Assembly (NCBI GenBank): GCA_024734495.1
Contig: JALMQS010000841.1
Location: 5,014,465 to 5,078,464, forward strand
DNA: 64,000 nucleotides
DNA from: Forficula auricularia
Lineage: Eukaryota > Arthropoda > Insecta > Dermaptera > Forficulidae
Reading direction: 5' to 3'
A model generated the notes under the pieces. That model was not told the origin of the DNA. It worked only from the letters and a program-made list of their open reading frames with translations, and ran no database searches. The translations under genes and the position numbers were made by a program. This document shows, one piece after another, positions 12,199 to 22,799 of the stretch (position 1 is its first letter; each line of letters starts with the position of its first letter).

Positions 12199-12905
12199 AA
12201 CCGACTTCAAAAAAGGAGGAGGTTCTCTATTCGACTGTTTTTTTTTTGTTCCTATGTTTCCTCATATCTTCGCCAATTGTGAATCGATTTTGAAAAAAAA
12301 ATTTGCGTTTGGTCCAGTCTAGCTTCCGATTGGTCCCATTTTTTTATAGGTATTAGAACTTTTTTGTTAGGTTTGTTCAGGCCTAACTTCTTTGTTTATG
12401 AACCGATTTCGATGATTCTTTTTTTATTAGAAAGGGGGTATCTTAGGGATGGTGCCATATTAATTTGGTCAAGTTCTGATGATATGATCACTATTAATAA
12501 CATCACTAAAAAGAGAAAAATAAAAATAATTTTTAAGAAAAAAATAAAAACCGACTTCAAAAAATTAAATGTAACAAATAAAATACACTAAAAGGTATAA
12601 AATAATTATTATCTTATTTATACAACTAAACTACGAAATATTAACATGAAATTACTTTTTAAGTCGGTGCCAAACATATACCTTTTATGAATCGCACTCG
12701 ACGGATCTTACTTAGTACGCTCGCTTATATAGTTTGTTTGGCACCGACTTCAAAAAGGGATTTCATGTTAATATTTCGTAGTTTAGTTGTAACTAAATAA
12801 GATAATAATTATTTTATACCTTTTAGTGTATTTTATTTGTTGTATTTAATTTTTTGAAGTCGGTTTTATTTTTTTTCTTAAAAATTATTTTTATTTCTTA
12901 AAAAT
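12199..12905 (+). mobile_element. Family A foldback element, short form, copy 2
   Basis: AACCGACTTCAAAAAAGG starts the element, then the single-copy arm (to about 12545) and the inverted repeat (12548-12880). An open frame at 12364-12591 recurs in other copies (14278-14460 and 17941-18198, minus) only because the DNA is similar. It matches no protein family I know. Confidence 0.7.
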
Positions 12906-13744
12906 CACAACAAAAATTAGATACAATTTTATTGTTGCAAATATATATGTTAAAATCTAGAAAATACGTCTCGAATCGAGTAATAGAGAAAGTGAAACGA
13001 GGAAGAAGTGGAAATAGAGGGATCTTCATCACAACTGCTATAATATTTTTTCAAAAATCCCCCCCCCCCTTTCGCATTTCCAATCGAAATCTGTATCTTG
13101 ATAATTGACACCAATGCGGGGCGCATTCTTTTCGCAGCCCCTTCGCTCTCTTCGTTATTCCTTTCTATTGGGCCTCCTCTGTCTTTTCAGGGCTGTAGTA
13201 TCTATCGATTTCCATCTGGAAAGAAAATGTACAGTGATTTTTCAAACGCCAACATATCTAAATATTTCTATTCAGCGCGGTCTCCGTTTTTTTTCGCCTT
13301 GGCTATTTTTTCTCAAGCCATTGCTCTCAACCTTTGTCGATATTCATACAATTTTATTTGTTTGTTGTAAATTTTTGTTTGCGCCTCTTTGTGAAATGTA
13401 AGATATTTTATTGTCACCGACACCTATTTTAATATCAAAAATCAAATTTAAAAAATAAGATTTCTTCGGAGAAGGATTACATGAGAAACAAAATCGATGG
13501 AATATATATTCATAAAGTATAAATATATTTATAATAAAAAATAATACAAAACACCTTTTGCTTATTTATTTTTTCATGCTTTATATTAGCTTCACCTGTA
13601 TGTTTGTATGTATGTATGTATTTATCTATGTATCAATATGACTTTTGTTCTGTTAAATTCCCCAAACATATCTCTATAAAAATAATTGATTACCTACTCA
13701 ATTTAAATGAAATTTTATTAAAAATGATAATAATTTTTATAAAA
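12906..13744. other. Unique-looking patch and AT-rich spacer
   Basis: About 13040-13400 is richer in C and T and carries two long overlapping frames on the + strand (13098-13370 and 13105-13401). Neither resembles a known protein. A TATG-type microsatellite lies near 13600-13625. I see nothing else. Confidence 0.35.
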
Positions 13745-14645
13745 AAAAAAATAAATACAACAAATAAAATAATAAAACTCAAAAATAAAATAAAATACAC
13801 TAAAAGGTATAAAATAATAATCTAATTTTCATAGTTACAACTAAACGACGAAATATTAACATGAAATCACTTTTTTGAAGTCGGTGCCAAACATATACAT
13901 TTTATGGAATCGCACTCGACGGATCTTACTTAGTATGATTGGCGGGTACGCTCGCTTATATAACTTGTTTAACACCGACTTCAAAATGTAATTTTATGTT
14001 AATATTTCGTCGTTTAGTTGTAACTAAATTAGATTATTATTTTATTCTTTTTTAGTGTATTTTATTTTTTGAGTTTTATTATTTTTACTAGCTTCAAGGC
14101 CCGCCTTCGGCGTTTTGGAGGATATGCTTGCTTATAGGTACAGTTTGTTTGGCACCGACTTCAAAAAGTAATTTCATGTTAATATTTCGTCGTTTAGTTG
14201 TAACTAAATAAGATAATAATTATTTTATACCTTTTTAGTGTATTTTATTTGTTGCATTTAATTTTTTGAAGTCGGTTTTATTTTTTCTTAAAAATTATTT
14301 TTATTTTTCTCTTTTTAGTGATGTTATTAATAGTGATCATATCATCAGAACTTGACCAAATTAATATGGCACCATCCCTAAAATACACCCTTTCCAATAA
14401 AAAAAGAATCATCGAAATCGGTTCATAAACAAAGAAGTTAGGCCTGAACAAACCTAACAAAAAAGGTCTAATACATATGAAAAAAATATGACCAATCGGA
14501 AGCTAGACTGGACCCAATGCAAGAAAAATTTTTCAAAATCGGTTCACAATTGGCTGAGATATGAGGTAACATAGGCACAAAAAAAAAAAAAAAAAAATTC
14601 AGTCAAATAGAGAACCTCCTCCTTTTTTGAAGTCGGTTAAAAAAT
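13745..14645 (-). mobile_element. Family A element, copy 3, with an internal insertion
   Basis: An inverted-repeat core lies at 13745-14075. It is followed by a short foreign piece (about 14090-14130, GGCCCGCCTTCGGCG hairpin-like) and a second half core (14140-14290). The single-copy arm then ends with the GAACCTCCTCC motif near 14625. The partly duplicated core suggests one copy inserted into, or recombined with, another. Confidence 0.65.
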
Positions 14646-15112
14646 AGATAGTTTTTTTAAATCTTTGTTGCAGTTTTTTTTTGCTAGTTTAGTTCTTTTA
14701 TTGTTTGGCAAGCTATGTTGGCTAACCTGAACTCTTTTAGTTTTTCCTGAATTTTCCAATTTTCCGGGCAACTTTTCCAATTTTTTTTACGTATTAACCT
14801 GAATTGGACTATTACGAACATTTAAAAAAAAACATTAGCCAAATCGGTCCAGGCATTTGAGAGATCTGCGCTTACAAAGAAAAAGAAATTCATTTTTATT
14901 ATATAGATTTGTTGCATTTAGTTTTTTTGAAGTCGGTTTTATTTTTTTGTATAAAAATATTCCTATTTTCTCTTTTTAGTGATGTTATTAGTGACTTAAT
15001 ATAATACCTTGCGCATTTCTAAGAGAAAGGGTGGGACGAATGAATCAGAAAATGATAATAAAATTAAATTCTCCTCCTAAAACCTCCTCCTTTTTTGAAG
15101 TCGGTTAAAAAT
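14646..15112. repeat. Repeat tail fragment followed by partial family A copy 4
   Basis: 14660-14915 contains AAATCGGTCCAGGCATTT and ends with TTATTATATAGAT. This is a pattern common at the ends of insect retroposons and Helitrons. From about 14916 to 15112 are pieces of family A: TTTGAAGTCGGTTTTAT, then directly CCTCCTCCTTTTTTGAAG. Confidence 0.5.
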
Positions 15113-15995
15113 AAATACAATTCATTCTGTTAAATTCCGCAAACTTTTCCCTATAAAAATAATTAAGACTAAAAAGTAAAAAAATAAATTATATTTAAAA
15201 AAAAAACTAAATAAGTACATAATAATGTAATACTACATAATCAAAAAGCGTGGAGAACTTTGTAGAAATTAATTAAAAGTTTCTGTGCCACACAATTTTT
15301 GATTAAGAATTGCATTATTTTGTACTTTTTTTAAAATATAATTTTTTAAAAGAACTTAAAACCAAAAACCATTTTTACAAAAAGCATAATAAATAATAAT
15401 TATTATTTGCATTTTGGAAATATTTTTTCATTTCAATCTCTAAATTTATTTTTCTTCTAATACCTACGTTTTTACTCACTTAATCAACATGGGCCATGTA
15501 AGGTTCCATTTATTCCATTAAGAAATACTTAGAGAACGTTTAATAAACAATATCACTCTAGATTGTTGATAGTGGAGGTTGACTTTATACTTCTTCGGTT
15601 TAGTCAACCTATAAGTTTATTGTTTATTAAAGTATGTAAAACATTTATGAAATGGTGGATCAAGTGAAGTGGACGTCAATTAAACGGCACGATGCGTTGG
15701 AGTAATGTCTGTTTGACGTAATGATAATGTGTCAACGTTGTCAGATTTTCTGATAGACAAAAGGGTAGAGAGTGAGTGAAGGTGTCAACTAGGGCTAGGG
15801 ATCGATCTCGCTCGCAACAAGTGATACCATACAATTCGTGGTGCTCTCGTCTCCATTTTATTCTATCATCAGAATCCCATTTCATCTTCCTGTCATGTTT
15901 TCAGTTATTTTATTTATTGGGTTTTTCAATTTTTTCAAATATTTAGAATCAATTTTATAATAATGTATTAGATATTATCAAAATACCTATAATAT
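15113..15995. other. AT-rich spacer with one nested hairpin
   Basis: The arms TTTAATAAACAATA and TATTGTTTATTAAA (about 15538-15630) enclose a second pair, AGGTTGACT/AGTCAACCT. No gene is visible. 15640-15900 is slightly GC-richer with an unrecognised minus-strand frame. Confidence 0.4.
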
Positions 15996-16309
15996 CATAT
16001 TACGAGCCTCGTCCCATCTCAATTGGCCCACCAATATTTTTTCTTTTTAAATAAAATTATGCTAATTCACGGTAAATTTAATTTAAATATTTATTTTATT
16101 ATCATTTGGAACAACATTTTATTGTAACATTTAACTTAAAATTATTTTTTAATTGTTAAAAACATATTTTTATATAAAAAAATAGTTCTTTGCTTTTCAC
16201 GTTTTTATTTTTTTTTTTTTTTTAAGAATCTTTGAATATGTGAAATAATCAAGTAGGCTTTGCCTTTTTCCAACAAAAGAAAGTTTGTTTTGTTTATTAT
16301 TAGTAAAAA

Positions 16310-16957
16310 ATGACTCGTGGAAAGGTTGTTGATGAAAAAATTCGCTCAATTATTATCAATTTATTTAAAAAGGGAAAATCAAACGCGGAAATTGGCGATC
16401 TAGTTAATTTATCAAAGTTTACTGTCAGAAATATTATTCGAGTTTATAAAACAACGGGTACAATAGCTACAAAACCTCAGTATGCGTCGAAATCCAAAAT
16501 ATCAGATGCTGATAGACGGGCATTGAAGAAGATTATTAGAAAAAACAGGCGTTCGAACTATGGTAAATTATCTGTTCTTTGGAGCGATGCTGTGGGGCGA
16601 AGTGTTTCAAGATCCACGTGCCATAGAGAAGCCCTTAAGTTAGGTTTTAAAACTTACAAGGTAATTTTATTGCAACTTATTCCAATTTTTTTTTTTTGTA
16701 ATTTTACTAATTTTTTTTAGGCGAAAGAAAAGCCACTCTTGACATTAAAACAAAAGAAAAACCGCCTTAAATGGACTAAATATCACATTAATTGGACGAG
16801 TGGTGAATGGAATAGTGTCCATTGGAGTGATGAGTCTCGTTTTGAAGTTTGTGTTGGGGACAATCGAAGCAGAGTTATTCGTCAGAAAAATGAAGCTTTC
16901 AATTCAGATTGTTTAAAAAAGAAAGAAAAATTTCCTGCTTCAGTTATGGTATGGGGT
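16310..16957 (+). pseudogene. Tc1-like transposase, 3'-truncated, with one intron
   Basis: The ATG at 16310 opens 117 codons containing a helix-turn-helix pair (about residues 10-50, with NLFKKGKSNAEIGDLVNLS) and a second DNA-binding part. At 16661-16720 is a 60-bp intron: AAG|GTAATTTT, branch-like TACTAA, TTTTTTTTAG|GCG. Exon 2 continues in frame (AKEKPLLTLKQKKNRLKW) through the DDE-domain segments W-S-D-E-S-R-F-E and S-V-M-V-W-G, then stops matching after G at 16957. So the aspartate in WSDES is present, but the third acidic residue and the rest of the domain are lost. The missing 3' part is replaced by a different repeat (next feature) also found at 52275. About 16003-16035 may hold the 5' terminal repeat; I cannot confirm it. 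The two preserved exons read without a stop, so the truncation may be fairly recent. Not functional as it stands. Confidence 0.85.
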
Positions 16958-17235
16958 TCTAATTTACTGAGTGATCTATTTTCTAAATTCTCCTTTTCAA
17001 ATAAAACTCCATAAAATCTTTCAAAGAATAATCTTTTGTAAATTATAAGATATAAATTAATGTTGAACGCAATTGCAGACTGAAGATGGCGTCGAGTTGA
17101 AGCCGAAACGTTTCATGATCAAAATAAAATAAATTAACAACATTGATGAAGATTTTTTATCTTGAAAAATAACCATCATTCTCAAAGGATTCCATCTTCC
17201 ACCGGATTCATTAAGCCTCGTTACTCATCTTATAA
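16958..17235 (+). repeat. Ribozyme-bearing repeat, copy 1
   Basis: The segment begins CTAATTTACTGAGTGATC and runs to a block ending AATCCGGTGG in reverse. The start matches 52275-52350 directly. The ribozyme-containing part (about 17045-17225) matches 52700-52870 in the opposite orientation. It abuts the broken transposase exactly where homology stops. Confidence 0.7.
17073..17116 (+). ncRNA. Hammerhead-like motif, family 3, copy 1
   Basis: The core CUGAAGA is at 17080-17086 and GAAAC at 17105-17109. Between them, stem II pairs 17088-17093 with 17099-17104 (GGCGUC/GAAGCC, one mismatch). GUU follows (17110-17112) as a possible cleavage triplet. Stem I is weak: only two pairs next to the core. 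The core fits the hammerhead consensus CUGANGA..GAAA. Activity is doubtful. Confidence 0.45.
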
Positions 17236-17594
17236 AATCAAAATTTAAAATTAGCACTTTTAATTTTTGAAAAATTTTCTGAAGATTTTTAGATTTTTTA
17301 TTTTAGAGAAAAAAAAATTATCAGTGCAAATTTGTATCAGATATATTTTCCAGTAAGTAGGCTACATATATAAATCTCAACATTTTAAGGAAGTTTATGA
17401 TGGGCCGCATGTAGTGCTGCGTCCCGGGTTGGTCATTCCTGATCCTTAACTTTGGACAACTGATGGCTTCGAATAGAGTGGGTGCATGCATCTTCCCATA
17501 AATTTTTCGAGGGGTTGAAGAAATAATTTTTTGGAAAAGATATTTATAAAAAAAATGTTTTATTTCAGATACGGCAACTTTTATTCCAATAATT
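17236..17594. other. Spacer with an unrecognised minus-strand frame
   Basis: A minus-strand frame at 17321-17653 runs into the next repeat and is not recognised. 17400-17520 is slightly GC-richer. Nothing else is seen. Confidence 0.4.
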
Positions 17595-18312
17595 ATTATA
17601 TAAAAATTTTTAAGAAAAAATAAAACCGACTTCAAAAAAATTAAATGCAACAAATAAAATACACTAAAAGGTATAAAATAATTATTATCCTATTTAGTTA
17701 CAACTAAACGACGAAATATTAACATAAAATTACTTTTTGAAGTCGGTGCCAAACAAACTATACCTATAAGCGAGCGTACCCACCAAACGTACTAAGTAAG
17801 ATCCGTCGAGTGCGATTCATAAAAGGTATATGTTTGGCACCGACTTCAAAAGTAATTTCATGTTAATATTTCGTCGTTTAGTTGTAACTAAATAAGATAA
17901 TAATTATTTTATACCTTTTAGTGTATTTTATTTGTTGCATTTAATTTTTTGAAGTCGGTTTTATTTTTTTCTTAAAATTTTTTATTTTTCTCTTTTTAGT
18001 GATGTTATTAATAGTGATCCTATCATCAGAACTTGACCAAATTAATATTGCACCATCTCTAAGATACCCCCTTTCCAATAAAAAAAGAATCATCGAAATC
18101 GGTTCATAAACAAAGAAGTTAGGCCTGAACATACCTAACAAAAAAAGTCTAATACCTACGAAAAAAATTGGACCAATCGGAACGTAGACTGGACGCAATG
18201 CAATTTTTTTTCAAAATCGGTTCACAATTGGTGGAGATTTGAGGTAAAATGGGCACAAAAAAAAGTTCAGTCGAATAGAGAACCTCTCCCTTTTTTGGAA
18301 GTCGGTTAAAAA
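17595..18312 (-). mobile_element. Family A foldback element, short form, copy 5
   Basis: The inverted-repeat core is 17620-17965 with the conserved loop near 17760-17830. The single-copy arm runs to GAACCTCTCCC and GGAAGTCGGTT near 18300. The end differs from other copies by small changes, so it is an older copy. Confidence 0.7.
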
Positions 18313-19384
18313 TATTGGAATAAAAGTTTTATATTAAATAAAATTTTAAAAGATATTTTAAAATTCAATTTTGCGGGGATTACATTTATATTACATTTAT
18401 ATATATTTATTACATTTATTTACATTTATATATATAGTGTCAATGATTTTACAAATATTAATATTTTTAATATCTATACGAATTTCATTAAGTCACCTCA
18501 ATAAATATATTTTTTTGAATGCATACAATATAGTTTGAACGAAATCAATTGAAAGGGCAAAATATTTAGGTTAAATTCGTTTTGATTTCTTTAATTTTAT
18601 TTCCATATAGTTGATAGCTTAGATTAAAGTGGAGGTGGTAGAGGGGTGAGGGTGGGTTACATTATGACTTAAATATTGGCTATAGACGTGTTGACTTTTT
18701 GCCAGGTAGAACAATGGTTTGGCACGACTGCCCAAGCGCATAAATATTGCGTGGATAATTAATTAGCGAGACGCAAGTAAAAATAGCCTCACGACACGAA
18801 GGGACAGAGGCTCACATTTCCAACAGCCTATAAAAGTGACGGCGATCGGGTCTTATATCTCGATGTGCAATTGGATGGCGACCCCCACAATTGCGGACCC
18901 TCATCGCTCGTTCCGAAAGAGAGCCGAGCCGTATTCGTAGTAGACATTGCCGTTGGGGATGAGACCAGGCGAGCAAAATGGCTAGAAACATTCCCTTGAA
19001 ATTGATTAAATAAATAGAAAACTTCATGTCTGGTGAAATGCATTGAAATCGAAATATCCTCCTCGGCTCGTAAAACGGTTCGCTCAATTGCTTCTCGCGG
19101 GGAAAGCTGAATGGTTGATCGAGCGGCAGCTAGAGAGCGCGGCGGTCACATTCATCCGCGGTTACGATTTACGATGGACCATGTGGCAATGAAAAAAACA
19201 CTTCAAAAATACTACTACGTACCCACACTGACTCGATGGTAACAGTGTGTGTAGCCTCTACACACCAACGCAGACATATTCAACAATTTAACAAGATCAT
19301 TAGCAAATGAAAACAAAAAAAGGATATCAATTCGCTTAGTTGGAAATTATTTATCCCTTCATTCAACTAAAAAGTTTTCACCAA
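18313..19384. other. AT-rich spacer then GC-richer unique patch
   Basis: 18313-18600 is AT-rich with short (TATA)-type runs. 18620-19260 is GC-richer and single-copy in the window. Minus-strand frames there (18812-19087 and 18828-19043) overlap in different phases and match nothing, so I do not call them. TAATTAATTAG at about 18758-18768 is a homeodomain-type site. A regulatory role is only a possibility. Confidence 0.4.
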
Positions 19385-20562
19385 ATATTTATTTTTATTT
19401 ATTTATTTCATTTTTCAACGACTAGAAGCTTCAATTTACAAAATTATAAAATTATATATTATATACACAACAATATATTACAATATTCATTAAATACATC
19501 AACACATTACATAATTATACATTAGCATTATATTAGTTATTCATAAATTAGTGTGAGCTTCTTGAATAAAGCCGCTACCTTATTGATTTCCAAAGAAAAT
19601 TCCTGAGGATTAACCAATTTTGGTGCCAACTCATTGTAACAATGGCAGAGTCTGAACACTGGATTTCTTTCAGGATGTCTACCAGTAGGCATCTCTGGAT
19701 AGAATGGCATTGTTCTTCTTAATGCATAATTGGGGCTATGTAGAGGAAAGAGAGCAGCAAGCTCTGTACATTTTACCTGGCCCGACATAATTTTATATAT
19801 AAATATGCAATCAGAGGCGATCATACATGAATTTACAGAAGCTAGGCAGAACGACTCAGCAGCAAGAGTGTAGTCATGATTAAATCTTGACATTGGATTA
19901 TCAGTAAGGGATGTTAATTTTCTTAGAACTTTGTGCTGAACTCTCTCAATCCTATCAATGTCCCCCCTCGAATTCGGTCTCCAAATAGCAGATGCATACA
20001 TAATTATAGATTTAGTTAGAGTTGAATATAGGTATTTAATCACATCAGGACTTTTGAATGACTTAGTGCTACGAGATATAAAACCCCAACTCTGATTAGC
20101 TCTACCCACCACATATGTGATGTGCTCTTTAAAGGTGAGTTTGGAATCGAAAATAACTCCAAGGTCTTTAATAGAGTTAACTCTAATACAGGTAGTGCCA
20201 TTTTCGAGTATATAATTGAATTTAAAGTGGTTAGGTTGTTTAGAAAAACTAATAGTAAAACATTTATCAAAGTTTAGGAAAAGCAGGTTCGCATTACACC
20301 AATTTATTATTTTATTCAAGTCAGATTGCATTCTTAGGCAATCTTGTTCAGTGGAAATCTCTAAAAATAGCTTTATATCATCCGCAAATAATAATACATT
20401 ACAAAATTCAGATATGTTTGCTAAGTCATTAATAAATAATAAAAATAGTAATGGACCAAGATGACTGCCTTGGGGAACACCAGATGGAGCAATAAACTTG
20501 TGTGATTTTGTACCTTTAATTTGTACATAAGAGATAATATAACAGAATTGATTAATTTATAA
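19385..20562 (-). pseudogene. 5'-truncated LINE, reverse transcriptase C-terminal part
   Basis: Read on the minus strand, a frame opens just after a stop near 20562 and runs to the stop at 19537. It holds the RT motif PSGVPQGSHLGPLLF (about 20425-20490), the catalytic FADD with DDIKLF (about 20375), then the thumb region with DLGVIFDSKLTF and the usual C-terminal WRP segment. The 3' end is followed by about 150 bases of untranslated sequence and an (AAATA)n tail (19385-19409). Motif order and tail fit the Jockey/CR1 group. The N-terminal RT motifs and endonuclease are absent, so the copy is 5'-truncated, as is usual for LINEs. The remaining frame is intact, suggesting a fairly young insertion. 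A related, more decayed copy is at 33150-34235. Confidence 0.85.
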
Positions 20563-21032
20563 ACAATAAATTAGTATTTTTCCATGTTAATAAATATATA
20601 ATATATATAAATAAATAAAATATAATCACGAGCAAAGAAATCCTCCCTTGCGAGTTTTTAAATCCAATTTTCATTCTCAAATATAAATAATGTTATATTA
20701 ATATAAATTATACCGTATTAAAGCCACTTAAAGCCCAAAATTAAAGATCAAATCAATATGTTTTACATCAAAAGTCATTCAGTTAATTTTTAATTATTTG
20801 ACTTGGAATGAAAAAAAATGAAAATTTTGGAAGTTGGGTATTATTCACATAAAAAGAAAAAATTAATAAAACAATAATAAAAACTTTATTTAAGCATTTT
20901 TTTAATATTTAGTATTGCCTTCCCTAGCTTTTTTGAAAAAGATACCTAAATTTCTAATAGATTACAAATAGACCTACAAAGGATCATTAAATTAATAAAA
21001 AGAGAGTAATTCCATTTTTTGCACGTGAGTAT
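20563..21032. other. AT-rich spacer, no gene seen
   Basis: No motif or repeat stands out. Confidence 0.5.
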
Positions 21033-21216
21033 CAGTTTACAAGATCGTAGGAAATTGGATAAATAAATTAATTTCAGAGTTTTATTATAAATAAGACGTA
21101 CGGTCCGTCGCTTTATTTGATACTTCTTCAGTGACTTAATTCTCAATTCTTATTTAATATACCATAAAACTCTGATATTAATTTATTTATCAAATTTCCT
21201 ACAATCTTGTAAACTA
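21033..21216. repeat. Small inverted repeat with a decayed hammerhead-like loop
   Basis: The arms 21033-21088 and about 21165-21216 share AGTTTACAAGATCGTAGG-like sequence and its complement. Between them, on the minus strand (about 21085-21137), is a block aligning with the motif at 25464-25503: CUGAAGA, A, a GUAUC..GCGAC pair region, then GGACCGUACGUC where the intact form has GAAACGUC. The GAAA core is lost, so this is a relic. Confidence 0.5.
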
Positions 21217-21512
21217 ATTAAATTATGGATACGATTAACCAAGAAATAAAATATATTAGTACGTGATAGTTGGCTTTGGCCATTATTTATGTTGATCCGG
21301 TGATGAGAGTTGAGAAAATAAGGCCTCTTGGAGAAACAAGTGGTGACTTCTCTGATAAATATAAATCCCTTTTTCTATAAGTCGAAAATAGATTTGTTTA
21401 CTTATTTGGAAATTACAAAAAGTTCGAAAGAGTTTCGATAAGAATTCTCTGACATCTTCAATCTATAGAAACAGAAAAACGCCATGAGCAGTTGTACAAC
21501 CATTCATATACC

Positions 21513-22588
21513 TACTTAATTCTAGTAGAGTATTTTGTAGAAATATAGGAAATTATAATTTCATCAAAGAAAGTCGAAAAAACATTCTTATTATACCCAT
21601 GAAAAAAATGAAGAAAGTGATAAGGGTCCCCCGTTATCATCAGATTCCCAATTTTTTTAGAAAATAAATATATGAATTTCGAGAGGATTATACTTAATTC
21701 TAGTAGAGTATTTTGTAGAAATATAGGAAATTATAATTTCATCAAAGAAAGTCGAAAAAACATTCTTTTTATACCCTTGAAAAAAATGAAGAAAGTGATA
21801 AGGGTCCCCCGTTATCATCAGATTCCCAATTTTTTTAGAAAATAAATATATGAATTTCGAGAGGATTATACTTAATTCTAGTAGAGTATTTTGTAGAAAT
21901 ATAGGAAATTATAATTTCATCAAAGAAAGTCGAAAAAACATTCTTTTTATACCCTTGAAAAAAATGAAGAAAGTGATAAGGGTCCCCCGTTATCATCAGA
22001 ATTCCAATTATTTTAGAAAATAAATATTTAAATTTCGAGAGGATTATACTTAATTCTAGTAGAGTATTTTGTAGAAATATAGGAAATTATAATTTCATCA
22101 AAGAAAGTCGAAAAAACATTCTTTTTATACCCTTGAAAAAAATGAAGAAAGTGATAAGGGTCCCCCGTTATCATCAGATTCCCAATTATTTTAGAAAATA
22201 AATATATGAATTTCGAGAGGATTATACTTAATTCTAGTAGAGTATTTTGTAGAAATATAGGAAATTATAATTTCATCAAAGAAAGTCGAAAAAACATTCT
22301 TTTTATACCCTTGAAAAAAATGAAGAAAGTGATAAGGGTCCCCCGTTATCATCAGATTCCCAATTTTTTTAGAAAATAAATATATGAATTTCGAGAGGAT
22401 TATACTTAATTCTAGTAGAGTATTTTGTAGAAATATAGGAAATTATAATTTCATCAAAGAAAGTCGAAAAAACATTCTTTTTATACCCTTGAAAAAAATG
22501 AAGAAAGTGATAAGGGTCCCCCGTTATCATCAGAATTCAATTATTTTAGAAAATAAATATTTGAATTTCGAGAGGATTATAGGTATAA
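21513..22588. repeat. Satellite array, 178-bp unit, six copies
   Basis: TCTAGTAGAG recurs at 21521, 21699, 21877, 22055, 22233 and 22411, an exact 178-base period. Copies differ by only a few substitutions (for example ATACCCTTG versus ATACCCATG in the first) and one or two small indels near the end. Each unit has a short imperfect hairpin around GATAAGGGTCCCCCGTTATC. The near-identity points to recent amplification or gene conversion. An open frame running through the last unit (22384-22662) is a by-product. Confidence 0.95.
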
Positions 22589-22799
22589 AAAAGAGTAAAT
22601 ACAAAAAAAATTCATTCATAAAAAACATAACTGAAAAATATAGATCCTTCAATTCAAACTAGAAAACCCCAAAAAAAATTTAATAATTGTCAATGAGTGA
22701 AGTTATAATTACCTCATTTTTACTGATCCAAGTACTCCTAAAAAATATCCTTCCATTTCAACCCAATGACGCACCTCCAATGCTTTATCAAATGGCACA

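Noticed and set aside
12364..12591. Recurrent 60-85-codon frame in family A (also 14278-14460 and 17941-18198, minus) as a conserved small protein
   Set aside because: The copies are similar at DNA level throughout, other copies have indels in it, and no domain is recognisable. A dN/dS test on genome copies would settle it.
22384..22662. 92-codon frame in the satellite
   Set aside because: It runs through the repeat unit; the 178-base period is not a multiple of three and the other units have stops.
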